Assembly (NCBI GenBank): GCA_021464525.1
Contig: JADRCO010000701.1
Location: 1 to 27,929 of the forward strand
Origin: Rhizophagus sp. LPA8_4_AMF
Lineage: Eukaryota > Glomeromycota > Glomeromycetes > Glomerales > Glomeraceae
Reading direction: 5' to 3'
Length of the DNA: 27,929 bases
The notes beneath the pieces were generated by a model. That model was not told the origin of the DNA. It did no database searches and worked only from the letters and a program-made list of their open reading frames with translations. Within the stretch, counting starts at the first letter, position 1. The number at the start of each line of letters is the position of its first letter. The position numbers and the translations under genes were made by a program. This document shows positions 20,595 to 27,929 of the stretch, in pieces.

Positions 20595-20736
20595 TCCGTT
20601 TTAGCTCAATGGAGCTCATGTTATTTGCTCCTGGGACGCGAAATTTGCAATACTGTCAAGTACCTTTAACGTATTTTTATAGGATCTTATGCTGATGATC
20701 CTTTCTTTGTCCTTTCTCAACGTTAAGGGTTTTTTT
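20595..20736 (+). ncRNA. Possible SINE-like Pol III unit
   Basis: TAGCTCAATGG at 20602-20612 matches the tRNA A-box consensus (TRGYNNARYGG). It is followed by GAGCTC, as if a D-arm had lost part of its loop. A run of seven T at about 20730-20736 would serve as a Pol III terminator, and an A-rich tract lies just upstream. No good B box (GGTTCGANTCC) is present; the nearest candidate around 20634-20645 is poor. This could be a degenerate tRNA-derived SINE or chance. Confidence 0.2.
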
Positions 20737-20860
20737 AAGTAAACGGAGCATTTCAGCAGGATAACGCAAAAGCAAAAAATGATCACTTTTTCTTATTACA
20801 AGACAACCTTACTCTCCGGATAGTGTAAAGTGGCTCAAGAGAGGTGTGTTTTTTTTTATT
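20737..20860. other. Short spacer before the twin hairpin repeats
   Basis: No feature is visible. The sequence AGTGTAAAGTGGCTCAAGAG lies just before the first repeat copy and may belong to the same repeat family. Confidence 0.4.
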
Positions 20861-21081
20861 TTGCAAAGTGAGTAATCCCTAAGCAAAGTACAGAACGGAT
20901 TACTCATTGAGTCGGGGAGTTCACAAGTTTGCTTAGGATCATATTACTGGGTTTGTTTGCTTGGGTTGGTGAAGGGTGAATTGAATTTTTTTGCAAAGTG
21001 GGTAACTCCTAAGCAAAGTACAGAACGGATTACTCATTGAGTCGGGGAGTTCACAAGTTTGCTTAGGATAATTACCCACTT
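20861..21081. repeat. Two 79-bp hairpin-forming direct repeats (MITE-like)
   Basis: Copies at 20861-20939 and 20991-21069 differ only in three positions near the left end; their last 59 bases are identical. Each contains CCTAAGCAAA at the left and TTTGCTTAGG at the right, a perfect 10-bp inverted pair. In the second copy the pairing extends outward: AAGTGGGTAA-TCCTAAGCAAA at the left against the inverse of a right end finishing at CCCACTT (21081), leaving an inverted repeat of about 24 bp with a small bulge. Copy one also has GAGTAATCC paired with GGATTACTC inside. The structure suggests small nonautonomous terminal-inverted-repeat elements or a duplicated folded RNA unit. Confidence 0.8.
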
Positions 21082-22064
21082 ATTTTTATTTCTTTTATTT
21101 ATTTTTTTTTATTCCTTTTATTTTTTTTTTATTCCTTTTTATTTTTATTTTATTTTTATTTTTTCTTTTTTAATTTTGTTCACTTGATAACCAACTTAAG
21201 CAAACATCCTTACTTTGTTATTGGTAAAGTCTGCTAGTTTAAAAAGAAGAATTAGCTATGTCTTCTTTACCATTAAATAAAAGTTTGACACACTATTAAC
21301 AATTTCTTCTTTCTCATAATAGGTAAATACAAAAATTTATAACATTGGAAATTTTTTTGAGGATGAAAAGGTCATATGATATATACAGTGTGCCAATAAT
21401 GATAAGGTGTAAAAGGGTCCTTCATTGGAGTAACTTGCAATAATCAATATAGACTTGTATTAGTGTTTGTTTTGTTTGTGAAACAAATAATTCGATAATA
21501 CTAGCAATACAAAAACGCAAACCTTTGTGGAGTTTCCATAGAATCTCCTATGGCTTCCGATAGAGTATCTTCCTCCGTTCATATTGTACTTCGCAAAGTG
21601 GAGGTATTTTTTTACAAAACTATTAATATTTATGTCAAATATCCTGACAATGGGTGCGAAACACGAAAAGGATAATAGACAACGCAAGATTGAAGAGAAA
21701 GACGAATAGATATTAACAATGAGAGGATATTTAGTCTTAAATGTTTTAGGATAATAAAACTATAAAAGATTTGCAAGTAAATTTGATAATTTTAAATGTT
21801 TCAAAATTATTTGGTTTTTAATAATCGTGCAGAATTTTTCTTTAAATAGTATTGGTGTAGTTGACCATCAATTCTAATTTTCTTAATTATTATATTTTTA
21901 AGTTATCCAGACAATGAATTTGCAAGTGATGCATCGCCATTTTTATCATACTCTTAAACCTTAAAGTAATTGAATGAAACAGATTTTGGTTTTAAACGTA
22001 CCAAATGAGTAAACTTTATGTTTCAGGGTAAGATTTGCATAATAACAAACAACGACAAACAAAG
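21082..22064. other. Intergenic region with a T-rich tract
   Basis: 21082-21178 is a T-rich low-complexity tract with repeated ATTCCTTTTATTTTT words. Opposed short frames at 21460-21687 (minus, 75 aa) and 21550-21675 (plus, 41 aa, starting MASDRVSSSV) overlap; neither has a recognisable domain. Part of this stretch is the distal upstream region of the F-box gene. Confidence 0.5.
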
Positions 22065-22166
22065 ATGGTAAACAATGATGATAAAGATGAACACGATTGG
22101 CCTATTTCGAAAGATGATCGACGATATTACTTACGAGACACGACGCCAATTTTGTATATATATTGA
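22065..22166 (+). CDS. Possible 33-aa upstream ORF
   Basis: An ATG at 22065 opens a hydrophilic 33-residue peptide (start MVNNDDKDEHDW) that stops 83 bases before the F-box gene ATG. If the F-box transcript starts upstream of it, it would act as a translated upstream ORF. Alternatively it is a leftover exon; a GTAAG donor-like site lies just before it at 22028. No domain is visible. Confidence 0.2.
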   Translation: MVNNDDKDEHDWPISKDDRRYYLRDTTPILYIY

Positions 22167-22249
22167 ACAAAATAAACGAATTTACGAAGTTATAAATTTT
22201 CAATTTTCCTCTCTTTCCCTATTTTTTAAAAATAAAAAAATTTCTTAAA

Positions 22250-23824
22250 ATGATTACACCACCATATTTACCAGATTATTGCATTTACGAAATTTTAAAA
22301 TACCTTCAAAATCACCATTCAACCTTATTCAACTGCTTATTAGTTAATCGATTATGGTGTAGGGCAACAGTTCCTTCACTTTACGCTAATCCTTTTGACT
22401 GTTCAACCAAAAATAATTATTCGATAATTTTGACAATAATTTTATCCTTAAATAAAACAGAAATTTTAAGAATGAAAAGTCAAATAAATCATAATAATAT
22501 TCAAAATATAAACGAGAAATACAAAACATTATTTGAATATTCAAAATACATAAAAAATTTAAATTGTAATATGATAAATTCAGCAATTCTTAAATGGTTC
22601 AAATGTGGGTATAGTTTATTATATTATAATCACAACAATGAAATATTTGATAAGTTCATTCCAATGTTTTATCAATTAATATTACATCAAAGTATTAATA
22701 TAAAACATTTGAATATTTCATTATATAATATAAATAAGAATTTTGATACAAAATTATTTATAAAAAATTTAACCCAATTAAATTCATTGGTTATACATAT
22801 AAATAATTTTAAATCACAAGAATTTCTGAACGATATATCAAATATTTGTTTAAAATTAAAAAAATTGGAGATTGATCATAATTTTAATACTTATATTAAA
22901 AGCCCAATTTTAAGAAAAATTTGTTCAATTATTCAAAAACAAGATAATCTTGAAGCATTTAAAGCAACACGTTGTAAATCTTTATCGAATGATATTCTTT
23001 TATCTTTAGAATATCAAAAAAATTCATTAATTTATATTGAATTTGATAATATAAATCTTAGTAGAATTTCTTTCAAAAATCTTATAGGATTATTTAATTT
23101 AAAACACTTAAAATTTTATTATTGTAAAGGATTATCATTAGAACAATGTGAAATTTTAAAGGATGCTTCATTTAAATTAGAAACTTTGGAGATAAAATTT
23201 AATTTATTTAATAATAAATTTGTTATACCTTTTATTATTAAATATTTGGGTGAATCATTACAAAAATTAGTATTAATTGAACTTATAAGACCTTCCTTTA
23301 TTAAAAATATAATAATATATTGTTTAAATCTTATTACGTTAGAAATAAGTATTCATTCAAATAATAATTTATTATTAGTATTTCCTTATTTTAGAAATTT
23401 AAAAATAAGTAAATTAAATTTAGTTATTTTTCCAGGTCGTTATAATATTAATGAAGAAGATATAATATTTATCAATTTAGCAAATAATTTACCTATAAAT
23501 GTTAAAGAAATTTATTTTCATTTTCGTAGTTTTTATGAATTTCACGATTATTTACATTTAAAAACATTTTTAGAAAATTGTCATAATTATTTTAAAATAA
23601 TTAATTTAAATTATTTTATTGATATAGATATACTTAAAATTATTTTAAATTATATAGAAAAAAGTAATACTAATAATTTAAAATTTTTAGGTATGTTGAG
23701 AAGTAATAGAAAAGTATTTAATGATGAAGAATTATTATTATTAAGTAAAATTAATTCTAAAGGAGTAAGAATAGATTTTCCTGATATTTTGATTAATAAT
23801 GATGATAGTTTTTCATTATTTTAA
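22250..23824 (+). CDS. F-box protein with leucine-rich C-terminus
   Basis: A single open frame encodes 524 residues. Residues about 6-48 form an F-box: LPDYCIYEILKYL, then the LFNCLLVNRLWCRATVPSLY part with the typical VNRxWC motif. F-boxes bind Skp1 and place substrates in an SCF ubiquitin ligase. The remaining 470 residues are Leu/Ile/Asn-rich with recurring L-x2-L-x-I/L patterns (for example LKHLKFYYCKGL and FKLETLEIKF), consistent with degenerate leucine-rich repeats that would bind the target. The gene is intronless and extremely AT-rich in codon choice. The ATG at 22250 follows a long A/T run and fits the F-box start with only five residues in front. Large F-box/LRR families are typical of Rhizophagus, so the substrate cannot be inferred. 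The frame is intact throughout. Confidence 0.85.
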   Translation: MITPPYLPDYCIYEILKYLQNHHSTLFNCLLVNRLWCRATVPSLYANPFDCSTKNNYSIILTIILSLNKTEILRMKSQINHNNIQNINEKYKTLFEYSKYIKNLNCNMINSAILKWFKCGYSLLYYNHNNEIFDKFIPMFYQLILHQSINIKHLNISLYNINKNFDTKLFIKNLTQLNSLVIHINNFKSQEFLNDISNICLKLKKLEIDHNFNTYIKSPILRKICSIIQKQDNLEAFKATRCKSLSNDILLSLEYQKNSLIYIEFDNINLSRISFKNLIGLFNLKHLKFYYCKGLSLEQCEILKDASFKLETLEIKFNLFNNKFVIPFIIKYLGESLQKLVLIELIRPSFIKNIIIYCLNLITLEISIHSNNNLLLVFPYFRNLKISKLNLVIFPGRYNINEEDIIFINLANNLPINVKEIYFHFRSFYEFHDYLHLKTFLENCHNYFKIINLNYFIDIDILKIILNYIEKSNTNNLKFLGMLRSNRKVFNDEELLLLSKINSKGVRIDFPDILINNDDSFSLF

Positions 23825-24777
23825 AAAGACTGTAGACTGTAGTTAAATAGATATATTAAATAAATAAATAATTAAATACATTCATATTTAATTATAAACT
23901 GAAAGCAATTATTTGGAAAAATATTATGTCGACAGTACAAGTCACAATACTGTTTGAAATATAAGAACATATAAAAGATTAACTACTGAACCTCTCTCAT
24001 TTAATATGCCTGTATATAGAACATCGGTAATTGATATTTTACGAAAACTTCACGTGATTCATGTGTAATAGTGTAATGATACGATGTGTCTGGCCAATCA
24101 GCATTTTAGAAAATTGTAAAAAGAATTTTGCGCATTGTTTGCACTGATTAAGTCGGAAACATTTTTTTTATTTAATATAACTGCACGTATTTTTACAACT
24201 CCACCGTTAAAATCATACGTTTTAAATGTCAAGGTTTTTCTCAGATGATCATCGTGCGACAACTTTTCCAGCTATATACATCATGATTAATGGTTGATTG
24301 GTACAATTTGACAAAAGAATAACTGATTGTTGTGGAACATTTAATGTAAAAATAGGTTCTTTTACGTACAATACACTGAGAATACAATTGCAGAACTAAC
24401 TTAATTAATGACAATAATAAGCTCAGCTGCCGACTTATCCATACAATGAAAAAAATTTTAATAATATCTTAAAATGTGATTATACAGTAGGACTGTGTGA
24501 ATTTTGCAAGCCTCATACCAAACGTGTTTATTTATTATTTTTTTTTTTAAAAATCTTCGGAAAAGATCCGAAATACAATACAATTGTTTTTTCTTATCCT
24601 ATTTAAGAATGACATTATTTTTATAGTTTGAACTTTAAGATGCAGAATTCAATTTTGATGTTCTTGTGGAAGCAATACCCGTTGAATCTAATTCCAAGAA
24701 ATGTTTAGATCATAAATAAAAATATTATAAAATGATTGAATCTTCTAGCAGATGCAAAATTATAATTAAAATTTTAG
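23825..24777. other. Intergenic region with weak coding traces
   Basis: No intact gene is seen. An ATG at 24226 opens MSRFFSDDHRATTFPA on the plus strand; the frame is broken by a TGA at 24295-24297 and then stays open to 24399. A second plus-strand frame of 26 codons (DAEFNFDVLVEAIPV) lies at about 24639-24719. They might be pieces of one decayed gene that continues into the next feature, or chance frames. Confidence 0.45.
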
Positions 24778-25122
24778 AAATATAAATTTTTTTATATAAA
24801 AAGAAAAAGAATTACTATATTTAATGATCACCAAACTACCTTGAATAATATTAATAATATCAATGTGTTTTGCGATAACTTTCGGAGGGAATATGATCCT
24901 TATGACGACGATAACAGCACGGTATTTCAATTGAAACAAGCAATGCGATGGATCGACTACCATTTCACGTGATTTATCTAGTGGTTCCGTCCTCGTAAGA
25001 AAATGGGAAAGAAGTATCTTGGATATCTTCCATATCGTTGTTATTATTGTTTTGTTCACTATTTTTTGTTTGTATGGTTATTATGTTGTTTGGTCATTAT
25101 TTTTCTAGGTGTAGTTGTAGAG
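24778..25122 (+). pseudogene. Possible coding relic (strand uncertain)
   Basis: One plus-strand frame runs for 115 codons with only two stops, TGA at 24970-24972 and TAG at 24979-24981. It includes VFCDNFRREYDPYDDDNS, QLKQAMRWIDYHF and, after the stops, WFRPRKKMGKKYLGYLPYR. No start codon is present. The opposite strand is also open at 24766-25059 (97 aa, with an ATG, hydrophobic composition), so the coding strand cannot be settled from sequence alone. I favour the plus strand because its residues look like an ordinary soluble protein. Confidence 0.27.
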
Positions 25123-25637
25123 TAAGGAGCATGGCCGTACGTGTCCTTAGCTATTTCTTCGTCGGTAACGCGAGACGAAGTTTTATTGGAATTTTTTGTG
25201 TTTCTATGTGATAAGTAGACATATTTATATGTTGGTATATGCTTTTCTGGACGAGGAAGCAGTATATTTAATAAAAAATAGATGTTAAAACGTAAAAAAA
25301 TAAAGTTTTATTATATAAGTTTTGTTCTTGAAATTTTTGATACTTCCGATACTTCCTCTTTCTCCCATTTGAGAGTCCCATATTATAAAGTGATTTAACT
25401 ATATTATAAATTATTCATAACTCATTATTAATTCATTCACAAGTTTCAAAAAATTGATTATATTAAGTAAAAAATCTATTACGTAACTCTAATGATAATG
25501 AAGTTTGAATCACATTATGACATAATATAGTAAATATAGTCAATGATAAAAAGTTTGATAAAAAGTATAAAGGTTGATAAAAAATATTGTCTCCTATTTC
25601 TTTCTTGTATTCTTTTCTAAACATAAATATCACCATA
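25123..25637. other. Intergenic region, no gene seen
   Basis: The minus-strand frame at 25463-25702 (79 aa) overlaps the start of the following relic and has no recognisable domain. The rest is AT-rich without visible repeats. Confidence 0.5.
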
Positions 25638-25874
25638 ATGAATATCTGGTTCAAATATGAAAAAAGTGAACCAGCAGAAATTTTTTTTAAGGAAAAAACC
25701 ATTAATGCACTGAAGAAACAAATTAAGACTGAACTAAAAAACTGACTGGGAAAATTTGATATTGAACAGATAACAATCCAAGCACCTGGAAAAATGGGAG
25801 CTTATGTGCAAAAATGTTGATTGACAAAAAATTTGCAACAAGCTACTTTCTTTGTGAATTTATATCCTTCGGTT
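25638..25874 (+). pseudogene. Decayed N-terminal fragment, possibly of the nuclease-like gene downstream
   Basis: An ATG at 25638 begins a soluble-looking frame (MNIWFKYEKSEPAEIFF, then TINALKKQIKTELKN) that meets a TGA at 25743-25745. It continues in the same frame (LGKFDIEQITIQAPGKMGAY) to a TGA at 25818-25820, and in the next frame for about 18 more codons (MLIDKKFATSY). A short beta-rich start followed by a helix with ALKKQIK spacing resembles the ubiquitin-like header of Crinkler-type proteins, but this is a tentative reading. It lies 260 bases upstream of, and on the same strand as, the PD-(D/E)XK-like relic, so one broken gene may cover both. Confidence 0.35.
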
Positions 25875-26132
25875 AAATATTTATCCTTTGGCTACCTTCT
25901 GCTGCGCCTCTTCATATGATCTATATCATGTGATTGACATCACCATGTAATTACTAATAATATGATAATAACAAAATATAATAATAAATGTTTAATTTAT
26001 TTTTCTATACTACAGTTATCAATCATACAAAAATTTAATTATATATATTTGGTTTATTTTATCTATTTTCTCACACTTCTCTTATAAGTCATAACTCCTT
26101 CTTTATTTAAAATGATAATATTTTGAAAAAAA

Positions 26133-26502
26133 TGGAGTGACAAAGTTGGCAAACCAATCATGGAGTGGGATGGAGTTTTCATATGCAATAGCAAAGTATT
26201 CCTGTATGAATCAAAACACAAAATAGCTGAAGTATAAAAAAATTAATTTGATATAACTTGTGAATCTGTCAAACAAGCCACTGACAAATCTGAAATTTTA
26301 AGGAAAAGATAGATAAGATTAGGAATTCCCTAAAAATCTAAAGGTGACAAGTGATTTTGAATTCAATCAAATATCAAATATGGAATGTACCAAAGTCATT
26401 TGTGCTGTGCTTTTTCTGATAAAACTAAGACAAAAATCTAATGGACTCAGATTAATCATTGCATATCCAGGAGGTAGGCATTACTGTGTAGACTTATTTT
26501 GA
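26133..26502 (+). pseudogene. Broken PD-(D/E)XK nuclease-like gene
   Basis: The first frame (26133-26237) reads WSDKVGKPIMEWDGVFI, then VFLYESKHK. The spacing E-x-D-G, 13 residues, E-x-K is the catalytic signature of PD-(D/E)XK (REase-type) nucleases: Asp at 26169, Glu at 26208, Lys at 26214. The frame then breaks; a stretch with KEKIDKIRNSL follows in another frame, and a third frame from 26326 to a TGA at 26500-26502 reads NLKVTSDFEFNQISNM, then LRQKSNGLRLIIAYPGG and a CVDLF end. Such domains are frequent in expanded, effector-like gene families of Rhizophagus. At least two frameshifts and no usable start show that it is not functional as it stands. Function of the ancestor beyond nuclease fold is unknown. 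Confidence 0.5.
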
Positions 26503-27161
26503 GTTCTGATACATATTAGCAATATTTTTTACTTCTTTTAATTTTAAGAAGAATCATTTGGCTTTTATTTTAAAATATACTGTATTATTTATTAAACTAT
26601 ACTACATTAACTGATTTTTTTATATGAAAACAATAGCTGTTGTAATCCAAATCATTGCAATCTAGATCAATTGGATTTAAAAATATAACTTTATTGGTTA
26701 ATAATAAATGAAATACAAATTAATACAAAATAAGTAATTATAAAATATTATTCTTTGATTATTTTCTAAGAGTGGAAATTGGATGTCATAATTTAATTGA
26801 ATGTTGAAACTGTTGGGTTAGAGTGTCTATTTATAATGTGTAATCCCATTACTTTTATAGTTACACCATATTATGTAACCTCCCTTATAGTTTAATGTCA
26901 TTGTGGACGCAAGTTCTATGTAACACAAATGCATAGCTATATTCTAATATTACATAGTTATACGTCTAATTACTATATAATATTTATTAATTAGCTATTA
27001 TTTTTACTAGTTAAATTCTAAGAATTACAACAGTTATTATTTATTATATGGAATGTTTAACAATTAAAGGATAAGTGAATAGATTATTTTCATAAAATAA
27101 TAAAAAATTCCCATTATTCAGATAATCATTTTTCAGTTTTTATTTCAAAATTTTTATTTAA
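26503..27161. other. Intergenic region, no gene seen
   Basis: No coding frame is supported on either strand. A weak inverted pair, AATCCAA and TTGGATT, occurs at about 26645-26678. The sequence is otherwise AT-rich spacer downstream of two convergent relics. Confidence 0.55.
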
Positions 27162-27357
27162 ATAGCTTCTTTTCCAAAATAATCATAATCACCTAAATTA
27201 TATTTAGTCAATATGACTTTCTCCCTACTGCTTTGTTATAATATTCAAATGATTTGATTGCATTTATTTCAGTCCCTATTCCATATTGTAGCATTCTCCA
27301 GTTTATACATTGAATCAAGGTCACCTTTTTCAGTTATATGCTTTAATTTCATTTTTT
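27162..27357 (-). pseudogene. Decayed 3' continuation of the Sel1-repeat gene
   Basis: Beyond the stop at 27358 the minus strand still matches the Sel1 repeat: GGAACTGAAAAAAATGAAAT and AAAGCAT, then a deletion that removes the FELYKEA part, then GACCTTGATTCAATGTATAA. A further diverged unit follows in another frame (YGIGTEINAIKSFEYYNKA). The original protein therefore once had at least one or two more repeats at its C-terminus, now lost by frameshift and deletion. Confidence 0.6.
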
Positions 27358-27929
27358 TCAGTTCCTATTTATTCCATTTTCATAATAATATCTAAGATTA
27401 TACATTGAATCAAGATTACCTTTTTCAGCTGCTTTTTTATATAATTCAAATGCTTTAATTTCATTTTTTTCAGTTCCTATTCCAAGTCTATAACAATTTC
27501 CAAGCCTAGTTATTGAATCAATCTGTCCCTTTTCAGCTGCTTCTTTATATAATTCAAATGCTTTAATTTCATTTTTTTCAGTTCCTATTCCATTTTCATA
27601 ATAATGTCCAAGATTAAACATTGAATCAAGAATACCTTTTTCGGCTGTTTCTTTATATAATTCAAATGCTTTAATTTCGTTTTTTTCAGTTCCTATTCCA
27701 AATCTATAACAATTTCCAAGAGTATGTATTGAACTAATTAGACCTTTTTCAGCTGCTTCATTATATAATTCAAATGCTTTAATTTCATTTTTTTCAGTTC
27801 CTATTCCATTCTGATAGCAATATCCAAGATTATGTATCGAATTAATCTGACCTTTTTCAGCTGCTTCTTTATATAATTCAAATGCTTTAATTTCATTTTT
27901 TTCAGTTCCTATTCCAAATCTATAACAAT
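27358..27929 (-). CDS. Sel1-like repeat protein, C-terminal part (runs off the window)
   Basis: The minus-strand frame is open from the window edge to a TGA at 27360-27358 (about 190 codons). It consists of nearly identical 36-residue Sel1-like repeats of the form [18 protein letters not shown] followed by [15 protein letters not shown]. The Sel1 hallmarks are present: G-x-G, the A-x3-Y pair, AAExG, and LGxxY. Sel1 repeats are paired-helix solenoids that act as protein-interaction scaffolds; in Rhizophagus they often sit C-terminal to kinase domains, which would lie outside this window. The C-terminus is abnormal: a 4-nt AATA insertion turns GIGTEKN into a short INRN end and stop. The 5' end is missing because the window ends, not because the gene is broken there. 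The truncated protein may still function, since repeat number in such proteins is variable. Confidence 0.82.
   Translation of the reverse strand, partial: CYRFGIGTEKNEIKAFELYKEAAEKGQINSIHNLGYCYQNGIGTEKNEIKAFELYNEAAEKGLISSIHTLGNCYRFGIGTEKNEIKAFELYKETAEKGILDSMFNLGHYYENGIGTEKNEIKAFELYKEAAEKGQIDSITRLGNCYRLGIGTEKNEIKAFELYKKAAEKGNLDSMYNLRYYYENGINRN
27358..27929 (-). repeat. 108-bp tandem repeats encoding Sel1 units
   Basis: The word TTTTTTCAGTTCCTATTCCA recurs every 108 bases on the plus strand (about 27464, 27572, 27680, 27788 and 27896, with a broken copy near 27355). Adjacent copies are almost identical over long blocks, whereas the linker positions vary. This implies recent amplification or ongoing gene conversion. 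Confidence 0.9.

Noticed and set aside
20602..20660. Intact tRNA gene at the A-box-like site
   Set aside because: The D-loop would be only four bases, no proper B box or T-arm is present and the acceptor ends do not pair.
19404..26148. Shared 16-mer TGGAGTGACAAAGTTG at 19404-19419 and 26133-26148
   Set aside because: The similarity stops immediately on both sides; in one case it codes part of the nuclease-like relic, in the other nothing comparable. Probably coincidence.
1..27929. CRISPR arrays, rRNA genes, bacterial operon signals
   Set aside because: The repeats seen are exon duplications, protein-coding repeats or hairpin repeats; introns and gene families are eukaryotic, and no rRNA-like sequence was recognised.

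Overview
The window is nuclear DNA of an AT-rich filamentous fungus. It has short spliceosomal introns of about 70-150 nt (GTAAAT/GTATAT ... TTAG), long homopolymer A/T tracts, an F-box protein, a fungal HMG-box regulator of the MATA_HMG type, a protein made of nearly identical Sel1-like repeats, and a decayed protein with a PD-(D/E)XK nuclease-like motif. This combination fits an arbuscular mycorrhizal fungus (Glomeromycotina, Rhizophagus-like). That assignment is inference from gene families and base composition; no search was run.

Layout. 1-95 looks like one end of a pogo/Tigger-type transposon, followed by a short lysine-rich ORF of doubtful status. 1726-3067 (+) is the most unusual gene: eight coding exons, in which seven tandem modules, six of them exactly 87 nt and all in phase 1, build a protein of about 228 aa that is 21% cysteine. 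4007-4383 is an inverted, degenerate repeat. 5072-11436 (-) is a five-exon gene for a protein of about 2,007 aa: a long Ser/Pro-rich disordered N-terminus with a triplicated 25-aa repeat, about eight membrane segments, then a soluble C-terminal domain. 14089-15093 (+) is the HMG-box gene, with a 22-bp perfect palindrome upstream.

15094-22249 has no clearly intact gene. It holds several coding relics on both strands (16805-17377 -, 17995-18470 -, 19131-19374 +, 19506-19664 +, 19828-19971 -), an A-rich tandem repeat, a possible SINE-like unit and a pair of 79-bp hairpin repeats. 22250-23824 (+) is an F-box/LRR-like protein. 23825-26502 contains further relics, ending in the nuclease-like pseudogene. 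27358-27929 (-) is the C-terminal part of a Sel1-repeat gene running off the right edge; its 3' end is broken by a 4-nt insertion, with decayed repeats continuing to about 27162.

The genes do not form a pathway. This is accessory, repeat-rich fungal sequence in which a few intact genes from expanded families sit among their own kind of debris. The exon-shuffled cysteine-rich gene and the large membrane protein are the two loci that I cannot assign to a named family and that look intact.
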